Source: Saccharopolyspora phatthalungensis (GTDB taxonomy: Bacteria; Actinomycetota; Actinomycetes; Mycobacteriales; Pseudonocardiaceae). Taken from it: a DNA stretch of 64,000 bases. The notes under the pieces are model-generated. The model was not told where the DNA came from, ran no database searches, and saw nothing but the letters and a program-made list of their open reading frames with translations. The position numbers and the translations under genes are program-made. Where the stretch lies: the NCBI RefSeq assembly GCF_014203395.1, contig NZ_JACHIW010000001.1, positions 1,736,001 to 1,800,000 of the forward strand, read 5' to 3'. Numbering within the stretch: the stretch's first letter is position 1; each line of letters begins with the position of its first letter. This document shows positions 1 to 8,552 of the stretch, in pieces.

Positions 1-1617
1 GAAGCCGCGGCGGAGGCCCGCAACGCGCCGCTCGGCCTGGCGCAACCCTTGCAGGGCATCCCCAACGGTTGCGTCGGCGCCGGGCCGTCGGACGGGTTCT
101 TCTGCAAGTACGTGATCGACTATCTGGAGCGCTCCGGGTTCACCGAGGAGCAACTCAAGCGCGGCGGCTACACGATCCGCACCACGCTGGACAAGCGCGC
201 CACCGACGCGGCGAAGACCGCCGCCGAGCGCGGCGTCCCGAAGATGACCAAGGGCGTCGCCAATGTGATGAGCGTGGTGGAACCCGGCCAGGACAAACAC
301 CGGGTCCGCGCGCTGGTCGCCAACCGCGACTTCGGCAACGACGCCGCGAAGGGGCAGACCGCGTACGCGCTGCCCAGCGGCGTGGCCAAGTTCGGCGCTG
401 GGTCCGTCTACAAGGTGTTCACCTCGGCGGCCGCGCTGGAGAAGGGGATGGGCATCTACAACACCATCCAGGCCCCCGGCTCGTACACGTCAATGGTGTA
501 CAGGAACGGCATGGCGCCCTACACGGTCGGCAACGCCGAAGGCGTGGCGCCGGGCCCGCGCACCTTGCAGATGGCCCTCGCGACCTCGCCGAACACCGCG
601 TTCGTCGCATTGCAGGAACGCGTGGGACTCGCGCAGACGGTGGACATGGCGGCGCGGCTCGGGATGCGCCAGACGCTGCTCGCGCACACTGCGGGCGGCG
701 AACCGTTGGCGCCGAACGGCTCCAACGGGCAGTCCCAGGCCGATCAGGTCAAGCAGCGCAACATCGGCGCCTTCACGCTCGGCTACGCGCCGACCAGTCC
801 GCTGGAGCTCAGCAACGTTGCCGCCACCATCATGAGCGGCGGCGTGTGGTGCCCGCCGACGCCGATCGAGCAGATCCAGGACCGCAACGGCAACCCGGTG
901 TCGATCACCGAGGACCCGTGCGAACAGGCCGTGGACACCGGCCTGGCGAACGCGCTGGCGGTCGGGATGAGCCGGGACGACCAGGCGGGCGGCACCGCTG
1001 CCGCCGCGGCCAGCTCGGCGGGCTGGACCCGTCCGCTGGCCGCGAAGACCGGGACAACCGAAGCCCACCAGTCGGCCGGTTTCATTGGTGCCACCCCGCA
1101 GTTCGCTGGCGCCGTGCTGACCTTCAGCGACGGCACCTCGCCGCAGGGCATCTGCGACAGCGATCCGCCCAGGCTGTGCGGGGTCAACGGCGGCAACATC
1201 TACGGCGGCAAGGTGCCGGCGCGGACCTTCTTCGACGCGATGAAGGTCATCCACGAGGGCCTGCCGGTGGCGCCGCTGCCGCCGACAACCGAGCGGTACG
1301 AGCAGGGCGGCGACGAATTCCAGGTGCCCAACGTCGTCGGCCTGGAGGCGAAGCGGGCCACCGACACGCTGCAGAAGGCTGGCTACAAGGTCCAGGAGCG
1401 TTCGGTGAACAGCGGACGCAGGCAGGGCACCGTGACCAGCCAGACGCCTCGGGGCTTCGCGCTGCCCGGCGAGGTCGTGACGATCTCGGTGAGCACCGGC
1501 TATGTGCCACCGCCCTCGCCGGCGAAGCCGCCGCCCGGTGCGGCGCCGCCACCACCCCCTGGCCCGCCGCAACGGCCGGAGATGCCCGGCCTCCCGACCG
1601 GGGGCTTCCCGCCGTGA
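1..1617 (+). CDS. ponA2: Class A penicillin-binding protein, PonA2-type (3' part)
   Basis: Partial gene, open at the left edge; the reading frame is continuous from base 1, so the true start lies upstream. It makes peptidoglycan at the outer face of the membrane; the transglycosylase half is off the window. The visible 538 residues show the transpeptidase motifs in order: SVYK with the acylated serine at about fragment residue 135, SPN at about 196, and KTGT at about 349. One PASTA domain follows (about residues 440-505, starting FQVPNVVGLEAKRA), then a Pro-rich tail that ends the protein. A C-terminal PASTA domain and the metallophosphoesterase a few genes on match the ponA2-Rv3683 neighbourhood of mycobacteria, which is why PonA2 is preferred to PonA1. 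Confidence 0.9.
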   Translation, partial: EAAAEARNAPLGLAQPLQGIPNGCVGAGPSDGFFCKYVIDYLERSGFTEEQLKRGGYTIRTTLDKRATDAAKTAAERGVPKMTKGVANVMSVVEPGQDKHRVRALVANRDFGNDAAKGQTAYALPSGVAKFGAGSVYKVFTSAAALEKGMGIYNTIQAPGSYTSMVYRNGMAPYTVGNAEGVAPGPRTLQMALATSPNTAFVALQERVGLAQTVDMAARLGMRQTLLAHTAGGEPLAPNGSNGQSQADQVKQRNIGAFTLGYAPTSPLELSNVAATIMSGGVWCPPTPIEQIQDRNGNPVSITEDPCEQAVDTGLANALAVGMSRDDQAGGTAAAAASSAGWTRPLAAKTGTTEAHQSAGFIGATPQFAGAVLTFSDGTSPQGICDSDPPRLCGVNGGNIYGGKVPARTFFDAMKVIHEGLPVAPLPPTTERYEQGGDEFQVPNVVGLEAKRATDTLQKAGYKVQERSVNSGRRQGTVTSQTPRGFALPGEVVTISVSTGYVPPPSPAKPPPGAAPPPPPGPPQRPEMPGLPTGGFPP

Positions 1618-1625
1618 CACCCTCC

Positions 1626-1677
1626 GGCGATTTCATGGAGCTAGGCGTGCTGCGTGCTGGTTTCCGTTGAAATCGCC
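1626..1677. repeat. Intergenic inverted repeat GGCGATTTCA / TGAAATCGCC
   Basis: Ten-base perfect arms at 1626-1635 and 1668-1677 enclose 32 bases, 8 bases after the ponA2 stop. The same arm sequence recurs in tighter hairpins at 54459-54502 and 58661-58710, so this is probably a diverged copy of a dispersed intergenic hairpin rather than a unique terminator. Confidence 0.55.
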
Positions 1678-1717
1678 ACCCGCCAGGGCCCGGCAACGGG
1701 TTTCTAGACTCGGACGC

Positions 1718-2503
1718 GTGACGAGCATGCAGGCGAGCACTAGGCGCGCGCGATCCCGATACCGGTTGCTTGACGTGCGGTCGACCGAGCGCATCACGCC
1801 ACGGATGGTGCGCGTCATACTCGGCGGTTCGGGGCTTTCGGACTTCGCCAGCAACGGCAGCGACCAGCGGATCAAGCTGTGTCTGCCGCAGCCCGGCCAG
1901 CCGATGCCGCTGGGCCGGACCCGCGCCGAGGTGTTCGCGCTGCCCCGCGAGCAGCAGCCGCGCCAGCGCACCTACACGGTCCGCTGGTTCGACCCGCAGC
2001 GGTTGGAGCTGGCGATCGACTTCGTCGTGCACGACCACGACGGGCCGGGCAGCACCTGGGCGGCGCAGGCCGCGCCCGGCGAGCAAATCGTCACCGTCGG
2101 CCCCAGCCCGGCGTACCGGCCGCAGCCGGACGCCGACGCGCTGGTGCTGATCGGAGACGAGAGCGCGCTGCCCGCCATCGGGGCGATCCTGGAGGAGCTG
2201 CCCGCCGAGGCGCGCGTGCAGGTGTTCGCGGAGGTCGCCGACGCGGCGGAGGAGCAGTCGATCTCCTCGGCCGCCGCGGTGGCCTGGCACTGGCTGCACC
2301 GCGACGGCATCCCGCCAGGCGAAAGCACGCTGCTGGCGGACGCGCTGCGATCCGCTCAGCTCGGCCCGAATCCGCACGTGTGGATCGGCGCGGAAGCCGA
2401 CGTGGTCCGCCAACTGCGCGAACACTGCCAGCAGGAGCTCGCGCTGGACCGGCGTCGCCTGTACGCCCTCGCCTACTGGCGCCGTAACGCCACCGGCGAC
2501 TGA
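1718..2503 (+). CDS. Siderophore-interacting protein (FAD-dependent ferric reductase family)
   Basis: 261 residues, matching the ViuB/SIP family: an N-terminal FAD-binding barrel followed by a C-terminal NAD(P)H-binding SIP domain. Such proteins reduce iron(III)-siderophore in the cytoplasm to release iron. Visible family signatures are ITPRMVRVILGG near the start, the flavin-binding stretch RQRTYTVRWFD, and a final domain ending YWRRNATGD. The open frame extends upstream into ponA2, but that part does not look like protein; GTG 1718 or ATG 1727 gives the family length. No siderophore biosynthesis or uptake gene is adjacent. Confidence 0.85.
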   Translation: MTSMQASTRRARSRYRLLDVRSTERITPRMVRVILGGSGLSDFASNGSDQRIKLCLPQPGQPMPLGRTRAEVFALPREQQPRQRTYTVRWFDPQRLELAIDFVVHDHDGPGSTWAAQAAPGEQIVTVGPSPAYRPQPDADALVLIGDESALPAIGAILEELPAEARVQVFAEVADAAEEQSISSAAAVAWHWLHRDGIPPGESTLLADALRSAQLGPNPHVWIGAEADVVRQLREHCQQELALDRRRLYALAYWRRNATGD

Positions 2504-2576
2504 CCGCGGTCCCGACACGCCAACCCGGCCGACCAACCTGGTTCGGCGATCATTGAGCCGCTGTCTCGGGTCGGCG

Positions 2577-3047
2577 TCAGCCAGCCAGTTCGGCCTTGAC
2601 CAGGGCGGCGACCTTGCCGCCTTCGGCGCGACCGGCGACCTTGGCGTTGGCCGCCTTCATGACCTGGCCCATCTGCTTCATGCCCGGCCGCTCGCCGAGT
2701 TCGCCCGCCACGTCGGTGACGGCGTCCTTGACGAGCTGCGCCAACTCGTCGTCGCCGAGCGGCTTCGGCAGGTAGGCCCGCAAGATCTCGGCCTCGCCGA
2801 GCTCGGCCTCGGCCTGCTCTGCGCGCCCGGCCCCGCGGAATGCCTCGGCGGCCTCGTCGCGCTTCTTGGCCTCCTTGCTCAGCACGCGCTGCACCTCCTC
2901 GTCGGTGAGTTCGCGCGCCTGCTTGCCGGCGACCTCCTCCTTGCTGACGGCGGCCAGCGCCATCCGCAGGACTCCAGTGACGACGGTGTCGCGTTGCTTC
3001 ATCGCGGCGGAAAGGTCCGTCCGCAGCTTGTCCTTGAGCTCGGCCAT
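2577..3047 (-). CDS. GatB/YqeY domain-containing protein
   Basis: 156 residues starting MAELKDKLRTDL, the usual start of stand-alone YqeY proteins. They resemble the C-terminal tRNA-binding domain of the GatB amidotransferase subunit, but the role of the free form is unsettled. The protein is charged and helical, with ILRAYLPKPL and MKQMGQVMK in the usual places. The longer frame beginning upstream at 3080 is rejected because family members start at MAEL. It is a single gene facing the metallophosphoesterase; a small GGCGG/CCGCC hairpin lies between them at 3119-3133. Confidence 0.85.
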   Translation of the reverse strand: MAELKDKLRTDLSAAMKQRDTVVTGVLRMALAAVSKEEVAGKQARELTDEEVQRVLSKEAKKRDEAAEAFRGAGRAEQAEAELGEAEILRAYLPKPLGDDELAQLVKDAVTDVAGELGERPGMKQMGQVMKAANAKVAGRAEGGKVAALVKAELAG

Positions 3048-3223
3048 GTGCTGATTATCCCGCTTGGGGCGCGGAGCCAAGCCGCAGCCGGTGGTTGGAT
3101 TGATCGTTGTCCCCGAGAGGCGGCTAATCCGCCTAGCGCCCCTACGACCCGCACCGGCGTCCAGAGCGAGTCCGCAGGCGGGCAGTCAGCCGCTGGGACC
3201 GGTGTCGTCGTAGGGTTGGTGGG

Positions 3224-4186
3224 GTGAACAAGTTCGGGCGGATTCTGCTCACCACGGGCGCCCTCGGCGCCGCCGCGGTCACCTACTCGGCCGCGATCGA
3301 ACGGCGCCACTGGACGCTGCGGCAGGCGACGCTGCCGGTGCTCGCCGACGACGCGGCACCGCTGCGGGTGCTGCACATCTCCGACCTGCACATGACCCCG
3401 AACCAGCGGTCCAAACAGCGGTGGGTGGCCGCCCTCGCCGACCTGGACCCCGATCTGGTGGTCAACACCGGCGACAACCTGGCGCACCCGCAGGCGGTGC
3501 CCGGGGCGCTGCGCGCGATGGGCCCACTGCTGGACCGGCCGGGCGTGTTCGTCTTCGGCAGCAACGACTACTACGGGCCGACCGCGAAGAACCCGGCCCG
3601 CTACCTGCTGCCGTCGGCCAAGGCCAAGCGCCTCCACGGGGAGCCGCTGCCGTGGCGCGATCTGCGGGCTGCAATGACCGAACGGGGCTGGCTGGACGCG
3701 ACGCACCGGCGGCACGAGATCGAGGTCGCCGGGATGCGGATCCACCTGGCCGGGCTCGACGACCCGCATCTTCACCTGGACCGCTACGACCTGATCGCGG
3801 GCCCCACACCGGCCGACGCCCAGCTGCGCCTGGGCGTGACGCACTCCCCCGAGCCGCGTGTGCTGGATTCGTTCGCCGAGGACGGCTACGACCTGGTGCT
3901 GGCCGGGCACACCCACGGCGGGCAGCTGCGGCTGCCCGGGTACGGGGCGCTGGTGACCAACTGCGAGCTGGACCGGTCGCGGGCGCGCGGCGCGTCCACC
4001 TGGGGCGAGCACATGCACCTGCACGTCTCGGCGGGCCTGGGCACCTCGCCGTACGCTCCGGTGCGTTTCGCGTGCCCACCCGAGGCCACCCTGCTGACCT
4101 TGCTGCCCCGCTCCGAGAAACTCGCTTCAACCAGCGGAAAGTCCGCCAGAGGGACCCGGTCCGGAGCGGGTCAAGGCGTCCGCTAG
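3224..4186 (+). CDS. Membrane-anchored metallophosphoesterase
   Basis: 320 residues, GTG start. An N-terminal hydrophobic stretch (about residues 5-25) suggests a signal anchor, with the catalytic domain probably outside the membrane. The calcineurin-like metal-binding motifs are present: HISDLHM at about residue 50, NTGDN at about 83, GSND at about 110 (where many relatives have GNHD/E), and GHTHGGQ at about 230. Substrate unknown. Gene order after ponA2 matches Rv3682-Rv3683 of M. tuberculosis. The 3' end is only 51 bases from tRNA-Pro. Confidence 0.85.
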   Translation: MNKFGRILLTTGALGAAAVTYSAAIERRHWTLRQATLPVLADDAAPLRVLHISDLHMTPNQRSKQRWVAALADLDPDLVVNTGDNLAHPQAVPGALRAMGPLLDRPGVFVFGSNDYYGPTAKNPARYLLPSAKAKRLHGEPLPWRDLRAAMTERGWLDATHRRHEIEVAGMRIHLAGLDDPHLHLDRYDLIAGPTPADAQLRLGVTHSPEPRVLDSFAEDGYDLVLAGHTHGGQLRLPGYGALVTNCELDRSRARGASTWGEHMHLHVSAGLGTSPYAPVRFACPPEATLLTLLPRSEKLASTSGKSARGTRSGAGQGVR

Positions 4187-4237
4187 ACTGTGATCCGGCG
4201 GTTGGACGAGCACCCGAGATGTTCGCCGCTGGAAGAT

Positions 4238-4311
4238 CGGGGTGTGGCGCAGCTTGGGAGCGCGCTTCGTTCGGGTCGAAGAGGTCGTGGGTTCAAATCC
4301 CGCCACCCCGA
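4238..4311 (+). tRNA. tRNA-Pro (anticodon CGG)
   Basis: 74-nt cloverleaf: acceptor stem CGGGGTG / CACCCCG, D stem GCGC / GCGC, anticodon stem CTTCG / CGAAG with loop TTCGGGT (anticodon CGG at 4272-4274, reads CCG), T arm GTGGG TTCAAAT CCCGC, discriminator A. CCA is not encoded. Its 3' half from the anticodon loop onward is the integration site of the adjoining mobile element, which restores the full tRNA sequence. Confidence 0.95.
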
Positions 4312-4312
4312 C
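4270..4312 (+). repeat. att site, tRNA-proximal (attL)
   Basis: 43 bases from the tRNA-Pro anticodon loop (TTCGGGT) to two bases past the acceptor stem. It is identical to 14476-14518; identity ends at G/T on the left and A/G on the right. The overlap with the 3' half of a tRNA is typical of tyrosine-recombinase AICEs. Confidence 0.93.
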
Positions 4313-4317
4313 AAGGC

Positions 4318-4364
4318 AAAGGGCCTGGTCAGAGCTCCACACGGAGACTCCGACCAGGCCCTTT
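4318..4364. terminator. Bidirectional terminator after tRNA-Pro and int
   Basis: 13-bp perfect stem AAAGGGCCTGGTC / GACCAGGCCCTTT (4318-4330, 4352-4364) with a 21-base loop, followed by TTTCCCATT. It lies just inside the element. It can stop tRNA transcription on the plus strand and int transcription on the minus strand. Confidence 0.8.
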
Positions 4365-4409
4365 CCCATTCCTCAGACCAGCACCAGTCAGCGAATAGTC
4401 AGCAGGCGA

Positions 4410-5642
4410 TCAGCGGACGGGTACGGGCCCGTTGGCGTCGTCGTCGCCATTCTCGTCGTCGAGTGCGCGGAGGATGCGGTCACCGTTGTCGGTGCGGCGG
4501 GTGTAGAGGTCGAGAGTGGTTGAGGAGCGCTCGTGGCCCATGACTCGCTGGACCATGTTCACCGGTACGCCGTCGTCAACGAGCCAGGTGGCGTAGGAGT
4601 GGCGGAGGTCGTGGAATTTCAGTCCGCCTTGGGCGTGTCGTGCCACCTCCTTCACCACGGCCGCGTAGGTGATGAACTCCGCCGACACCGGGTCGCCATG
4701 CTCGCCAGTCCAGGAGCCGACCCAGGCACCAGAGGAGGTCTGGGTAATCTCGCCGAGCAGGCCCGCGCGGACGAGTGCCGGTTTCCACACCCGGGAACGG
4801 AACAGGGTCCGCCTAAGCGGCTTGCCGACCGTGTTGGTGAACACCGGGCCCTGCTCCGATGGTGGCCAGGCTCGAACGTGCTCACGGATGATCTCGACCA
4901 GCCATGACGGAAGCGGGACCGTGCGGCGACCGGCGCTCGATTTCGGGAACGGTTTGAACGAGGTGTGTCCGCCGACCTCCACCACGGTTCTGATCACGCG
5001 GAGCGTGCCGTTGTCCAGGTCGAGGGCATCGGAGCACAGTCCGGCTACCTCGCCCCAGCGCAGCCCCGCCCCCGCCGCAGTGGCCACGACAGCCCGGTAG
5101 AACTGGGGAACCGCAGGCAGCAACCGCGAGCGGACGTCGGCCCGGCTGATGATGCGTTCGTCGGTGTCGCGCTTGCGCTTCCTCGGAATCCTCACCTCCT
5201 CAGCCGGGTTGAACGGGATGAGACGGTTCCGGACAGCCGACTTCAGCACCCCGGAGGTCAGCCGGTAACACTCCACGACCAGCGCGCGAGAGTGCTTTTC
5301 ACAGAGTTGCGTGATCCACTCCTGCACGGCCATATGGTCGATCTTCGACAGCTGCCAGGCGGCCCACTGCGGTAGAACGTGGTTGCGCATGACCGACCCG
5401 TCACGTGCCGCTGTCGTGATCTCGGTATTCCAGGTGCGCATCCACCGTTGCGCGTGATCACCGAACAGCAGCCGCCCGGCATGGGGTGAGACGTAGGAGC
5501 CCTGCGTCTTCTGCGTCTCGATCTGGGCCAGGAAGGCACTGGCCTCCCGTTTGGTGCGGAAGGTTTTGGCCCGTTGCTTGCCTTCCGGGTCGCGCCAGTT
5601 CGCGCGCCACTTGCCGCTCGGGGTGGGATTGACGAAACCCAT
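4410..5642 (-). CDS. int: AICE integrase (tyrosine recombinase)
   Basis: 410 residues. It catalyses recombination between attP and the tRNA-Pro attB, and with Xis the excision. The N-terminus holds an AP2-like arm-binding region (KWRANWRDPEGKQ), then a core-binding SAM-like domain (about 65-170) and the catalytic domain. Catalytic residues are visible: Arg in AGLRWGE (about 205), H344/R347 in HDLRHSY, H370 in VMGHE, and the nucleophile Y380 in TLDLYTRR. ATG 5642 is chosen because it overlaps the xis stop (TGATG), implying translational coupling; an in-frame start 8 codons upstream lies inside xis. The tail is acidic. Confidence 0.95.
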   Translation of the reverse strand: MGFVNPTPSGKWRANWRDPEGKQRAKTFRTKREASAFLAQIETQKTQGSYVSPHAGRLLFGDHAQRWMRTWNTEITTAARDGSVMRNHVLPQWAAWQLSKIDHMAVQEWITQLCEKHSRALVVECYRLTSGVLKSAVRNRLIPFNPAEEVRIPRKRKRDTDERIISRADVRSRLLPAVPQFYRAVVATAAGAGLRWGEVAGLCSDALDLDNGTLRVIRTVVEVGGHTSFKPFPKSSAGRRTVPLPSWLVEIIREHVRAWPPSEQGPVFTNTVGKPLRRTLFRSRVWKPALVRAGLLGEITQTSSGAWVGSWTGEHGDPVSAEFITYAAVVKEVARHAQGGLKFHDLRHSYATWLVDDGVPVNMVQRVMGHERSSTTLDLYTRRTDNGDRILRALDDENGDDDANGPVPVR

Positions 5643-5812
5643 CAGGCCCCACCCCCGGCCAGCCACGCATCAAACCGCGCCCTGGGAATGACCCAGCGCT
5701 TACCCAGGCGGAGCGAGGGAATCACGCCGTCGCGGACCTGCCCGTAGGCCACGCCACGAGAGACGCCGAGCACCCCGGCGACTTCGTCCACTGTGTACGT
5801 TTGACGTTCCAT
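5642..5812 (-). CDS. xis: AICE excisionase (MerR/AlpA-type helix-turn-helix)
   Basis: 56 residues, start MERQTYTVDEVAGVLGVSRG. It is a helix-turn-helix excisionase of the Xis/AlpA type: TVDEVAGVLGVS is the DNA-recognition helix pair and RLGKRWVIPRARFDAWL the wing. It bends att DNA and directs the integrase to excision. Its start lies 3 bases after the rep stop and its stop overlaps the int start by one base, so rep, xis and int are one coupled unit as in pSAM2. Confidence 0.92.
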   Translation of the reverse strand: MERQTYTVDEVAGVLGVSRGVAYGQVRDGVIPSLRLGKRWVIPRARFDAWLAGGGA

Positions 5813-5815
5813 TGA

Positions 5816-7342
5816 TCAGTCTTTCCTTTCTGTTGCGTAGCGGTGTTTGCGTGCCTCTCGCTGCCGTTCGGCGATAGCGGCAGCCAATTCGCGTTCTTCG
5901 GGGGTGTGGTGGCCGACGCTGACCAGGGACCAGTGGTTGACCACCGTGATCGAGTCGTCGGTGACCCCGAGTTCGGCGAGGGTGTGTTCGTGCCGGTAGC
6001 GGCGTCGGTCGTCGCGGATCTGCCGGAACGGCACGGAATACGCCTGGGACTTGGTGAGGAAGTGGCCCCGGAAGGCGAGCATGTGTGCCCAGCGACGCAG
6101 TTTGAGCGCGTCCACTGGGTCGGGGCGGTCGCCGAGTTCGGGGTGGAGGCGGTGTTGCCGGACGGTGCGGGTGACCTCGCCGCCGTTGCCGCAGGTGGCG
6201 CAGTAGTGGGCGTGCTGGCAGCCGCACCCGTCGGTGTGGTGGAAGCCGTGGGGGTGGCAGTCCGGGCAGGGCACCGGGGCCCCGAGATCCCAGGCGGTCT
6301 GGATGATCCGGCGGTGGTGCGGGGTGATGCGTAGCCGGTCGATGTCGGCCTGGGAGCGGATGGGGCGGTCGGCGGCTTCACTCTTGCCGGTGCCTTTGGT
6401 GGCGTATTTGGCCACGTAGGAGGCCAACCGGTCATCGGTGATCACACCGCGCTCATCCTCAACCTGACCCGCCTGGACGGGGCGAATCGGGCGGATGTCA
6501 ATCTGCTCTCCGAAAGCCAGCTCCCAGGTGCGCCCGTCGATGTCGGGCGAGGTGATCCGGGTGCCGACGTGGGCAGTGTGGATGGCGTTGGTGAGTGCCT
6601 GGACGGTGCCCCAGGTGGGGGTGGGGTCGCCGGGTCCGTCTGGTCCGTCGAGGCGGATCACGGCGTGGAAGTGGACCAGCCCGCGCCGCTGGTATTCGGC
6701 CACCTTGGCAAACGAGAGCCGGGCGTGGTCGGCGAACGCGCGTTGCGGGAGCCCTGCGGCGTGGGCGAGGTGGCGTTTCAGGGCGGTGATGAACCGGTGC
6801 CAGAGTTGGCCAGCGTGTGCCTGCCAGAGAACATGACCGAGATAGTCATAGGTGCCTGGGTCAACCGGCTGCCCGAGGCGGGGATCGTCGGGATGGTGGA
6901 ACTCCCCACAGCGGCACGGGATCGCCTTGCCGTGGGGGGTGCGGCGGTTGTGGACCGGCCCGAAGCTGGGGGCGGTCAGGGTGAGGAACAGGCGTGGCTT
7001 GTCGGCAACGGTGACCGGGATGCCCTTGGTGCCCCCGGCCAGCCCGGCGCGCAGCAGGTGGAAGGCGTCGGCGGCGTAGCGGTCGGAGCAGGCGGGGCAG
7101 ACGCTTTCGCGGCGGTTGCCGCAGGGCACCATCACCCGCCCATGCAGCGAGTCCAGCACGGTGCCGGTGGTGTTGTCCTGAACCGCCCACGAGCCCGACA
7201 AGCGGATGGGTTGGGTGCAGCCGCCGAGCCGTTCGATATCGGTGCGCCACTGCGCAAACCCGGCTGCGCGGGCACGGCGCTGGAAACCATCGGCGGTGAT
7301 CCGCTGGTAGTCGGTGTGGTTGATGAGAGCGGTTGGGGGCAA
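5816..7342 (-). CDS. AICE replication initiator (RepSA-like, rolling circle)
   Basis: About 508 residues, the replication initiator of pSAM2-type elements. Expected to nick the double-strand origin and start rolling-circle copying of the excised circle. Seen motifs: FLTLTAPSFGPVH (motif 1, about 119-131), the HUH-type metal site GLVHFHAVIR (about 221-230), and YVAKYATKG with the candidate catalytic tyrosines (about 309-317). Cys/His clusters (CPAC near 82-85, and CGCQHAHYCATCG) look zinc-binding. TTG 7342 is preferred because GGAGG lies 10 bases upstream; a TTG at 7369 would place that site inside the gene. Confidence 0.88.
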   Translation of the reverse strand: MPPTALINHTDYQRITADGFQRRARAAGFAQWRTDIERLGGCTQPIRLSGSWAVQDNTTGTVLDSLHGRVMVPCGNRRESVCPACSDRYAADAFHLLRAGLAGGTKGIPVTVADKPRLFLTLTAPSFGPVHNRRTPHGKAIPCRCGEFHHPDDPRLGQPVDPGTYDYLGHVLWQAHAGQLWHRFITALKRHLAHAAGLPQRAFADHARLSFAKVAEYQRRGLVHFHAVIRLDGPDGPGDPTPTWGTVQALTNAIHTAHVGTRITSPDIDGRTWELAFGEQIDIRPIRPVQAGQVEDERGVITDDRLASYVAKYATKGTGKSEAADRPIRSQADIDRLRITPHHRRIIQTAWDLGAPVPCPDCHPHGFHHTDGCGCQHAHYCATCGNGGEVTRTVRQHRLHPELGDRPDPVDALKLRRWAHMLAFRGHFLTKSQAYSVPFRQIRDDRRRYRHEHTLAELGVTDDSITVVNHWSLVSVGHHTPEERELAAAIAERQREARKHRYATERKD

Positions 7343-7370
7343 TGGGTGTCCACCTCCGGACAAACACAAA

Positions 7371-7415
7371 GGCGGGACACCCCCGGACCCATTGGCCCTA
7401 CGGTGGTATCCCGCC
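7371..7415. promoter_or_regulatory. Inverted repeat upstream of rep
   Basis: GGCGGGA (7371-7377) and TCCCGCC (7409-7415) flank 31 bases in the gap between the DUF2637 gene and rep. It could be a rep operator, part of the origin, or a weak terminator; the sequence does not decide. Confidence 0.3.
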
Positions 7416-7459
7416 GAGCTGACATTGGTTCCGGGTATTCAGTTGTGCGGCAACGGGTT

Positions 7460-8320
7460 TCAGGCGACCGGGTGCCCGTTGGTGGTGTAGTCGGCCACGA
7501 TCCGCTCGGCCAACTCGCCGGAGATATTGATCACGGCCTGCACGTCGGCAACGGTAAGCTCCCGCCCCTGCGCAGCCGCCTTTGATCGCGCGCCGAGGAC
7601 GGCTTTGACCATCGGGGGCGGCAGATTCGGCCCCCGCTTGGCAACAGCCGGGGATTTCTGTGTCGGCGCAGGCTCCTGCGGTGGTGTCGGGGCAGGCGGC
7701 TGGTCGGGCTCCGGGGCCGGTGCGGGCTTGTCCTGCCCGTCCGGTGTGGCAGGTGGTTGGATGCCCAGGCCCACGAGGTGATGCACGGGAATATCGGTGA
7801 TCTGTGCCCGGAAGGCCGCTGCCGTACCGGCGCGGTCGACCAGCCAGCGGACCAGGAGCAGTCCGGGGCGTAGCCGGACGCCGGTGCGGCCGTGGCGGGC
7901 TTCGAAGTCGGCCCGCATTTCCAGTAGCACGATGTCGAAGACCGCGACCGCCGCCACCGGCAACCCGGCGGCCACGAGGCGGGCTTCCAGGGTGGTTTGA
8001 TGGATCCAGTTGATCCACGCACTCACGGCCGTGAAGCCCCACATCAACATGCGGGCCCGCAGCGCGGAGCGGCCGTTGATCGAGGCCCGGTAGGTCATCA
8101 GGGTGCAGGCGAACGCCGCGCCGTCGAAGGTGGCGGGCACCAACCACGCGGTGTACCAGTCGAATCCGGTCATGGAAGTCATGCCGTATTCGTGCAAACC
8201 GACGAAGCTCGCGCCCCACCCCATCACCGCCGCCAGTGCCACCAGCACCAACGCCACCGGCGACAACCACGACTGCGCCAGGCCCGCCGACGGTGCGCGA
8301 GAGACATTCTCGGGTCGCAT
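7460..8320 (-). CDS. DUF2637 membrane protein (Spd-type spread protein)
   Basis: 286 residues. The first half has about four membrane segments (SPVALVLVALAAVMGWGASF, then about 50-75, 90-110, 118-135), the DUF2637 pattern seen in nearly all AICEs. Then a Pro/Ala-rich linker (about 195-225) and a C-terminal helical domain (about 230-285, GRELTVADVQAVINISGELA) resembling a small DNA-binding helix bundle. Proteins in this position are linked to intramycelial spread of the element. It sits between the small membrane protein gene (10-base gap) and rep. Confidence 0.8.
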   Translation of the reverse strand: MRPENVSRAPSAGLAQSWLSPVALVLVALAAVMGWGASFVGLHEYGMTSMTGFDWYTAWLVPATFDGAAFACTLMTYRASINGRSALRARMLMWGFTAVSAWINWIHQTTLEARLVAAGLPVAAVAVFDIVLLEMRADFEARHGRTGVRLRPGLLLVRWLVDRAGTAAAFRAQITDIPVHHLVGLGIQPPATPDGQDKPAPAPEPDQPPAPTPPQEPAPTQKSPAVAKRGPNLPPPMVKAVLGARSKAAAQGRELTVADVQAVINISGELAERIVADYTTNGHPVA

Positions 8321-8330
8321 GACCGCCCCC

Positions 8331-8525
8331 TTATTCGTCGCGGCTAGGGGCGAACAGTGCGTAGAGGCCCCGCACGAGCACGATCACCCCGATGCCCCCG
8401 CCGATGGCGTAGGCGGGCCCGATCAGCAACCACACCAACGCCAGCACCACCACGACCAGGACCAGCAACCCGAGAATGGTCTTGATCGCTTGACCGGTCA
8501 GTTCAAAAAGGACAACAGGCTTCAT
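8331..8525 (-). CDS. Small two-helix membrane protein, AICE transfer/spread region
   Basis: 64 residues, mostly hydrophobic, with two predicted membrane helices (about 8-34 and 36-56) and a short charged tail. ATG 8525 has AAGGG eight bases upstream; a GTG one codon earlier is also possible. It lies 27 bases downstream of the translocase gene and 10 bases before the DUF2637 gene, the usual place of Spd-like proteins. No enzymatic motif is visible. Confidence 0.7.
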   Translation of the reverse strand: MKPVVLFELTGQAIKTILGLLVLVVVVLALVWLLIGPAYAIGGGIGVIVLVRGLYALFAPSRDE

Positions 8526-8552
8526 CACGCTTTCCCTTCTACGTAAGGATTT

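Noticed and set aside
1247..2536. Leftward 429-codon frame across ponA2 and the SIP gene
   Set aside because: It spans two well-supported rightward genes and their intergenic hairpin and resembles no protein family.
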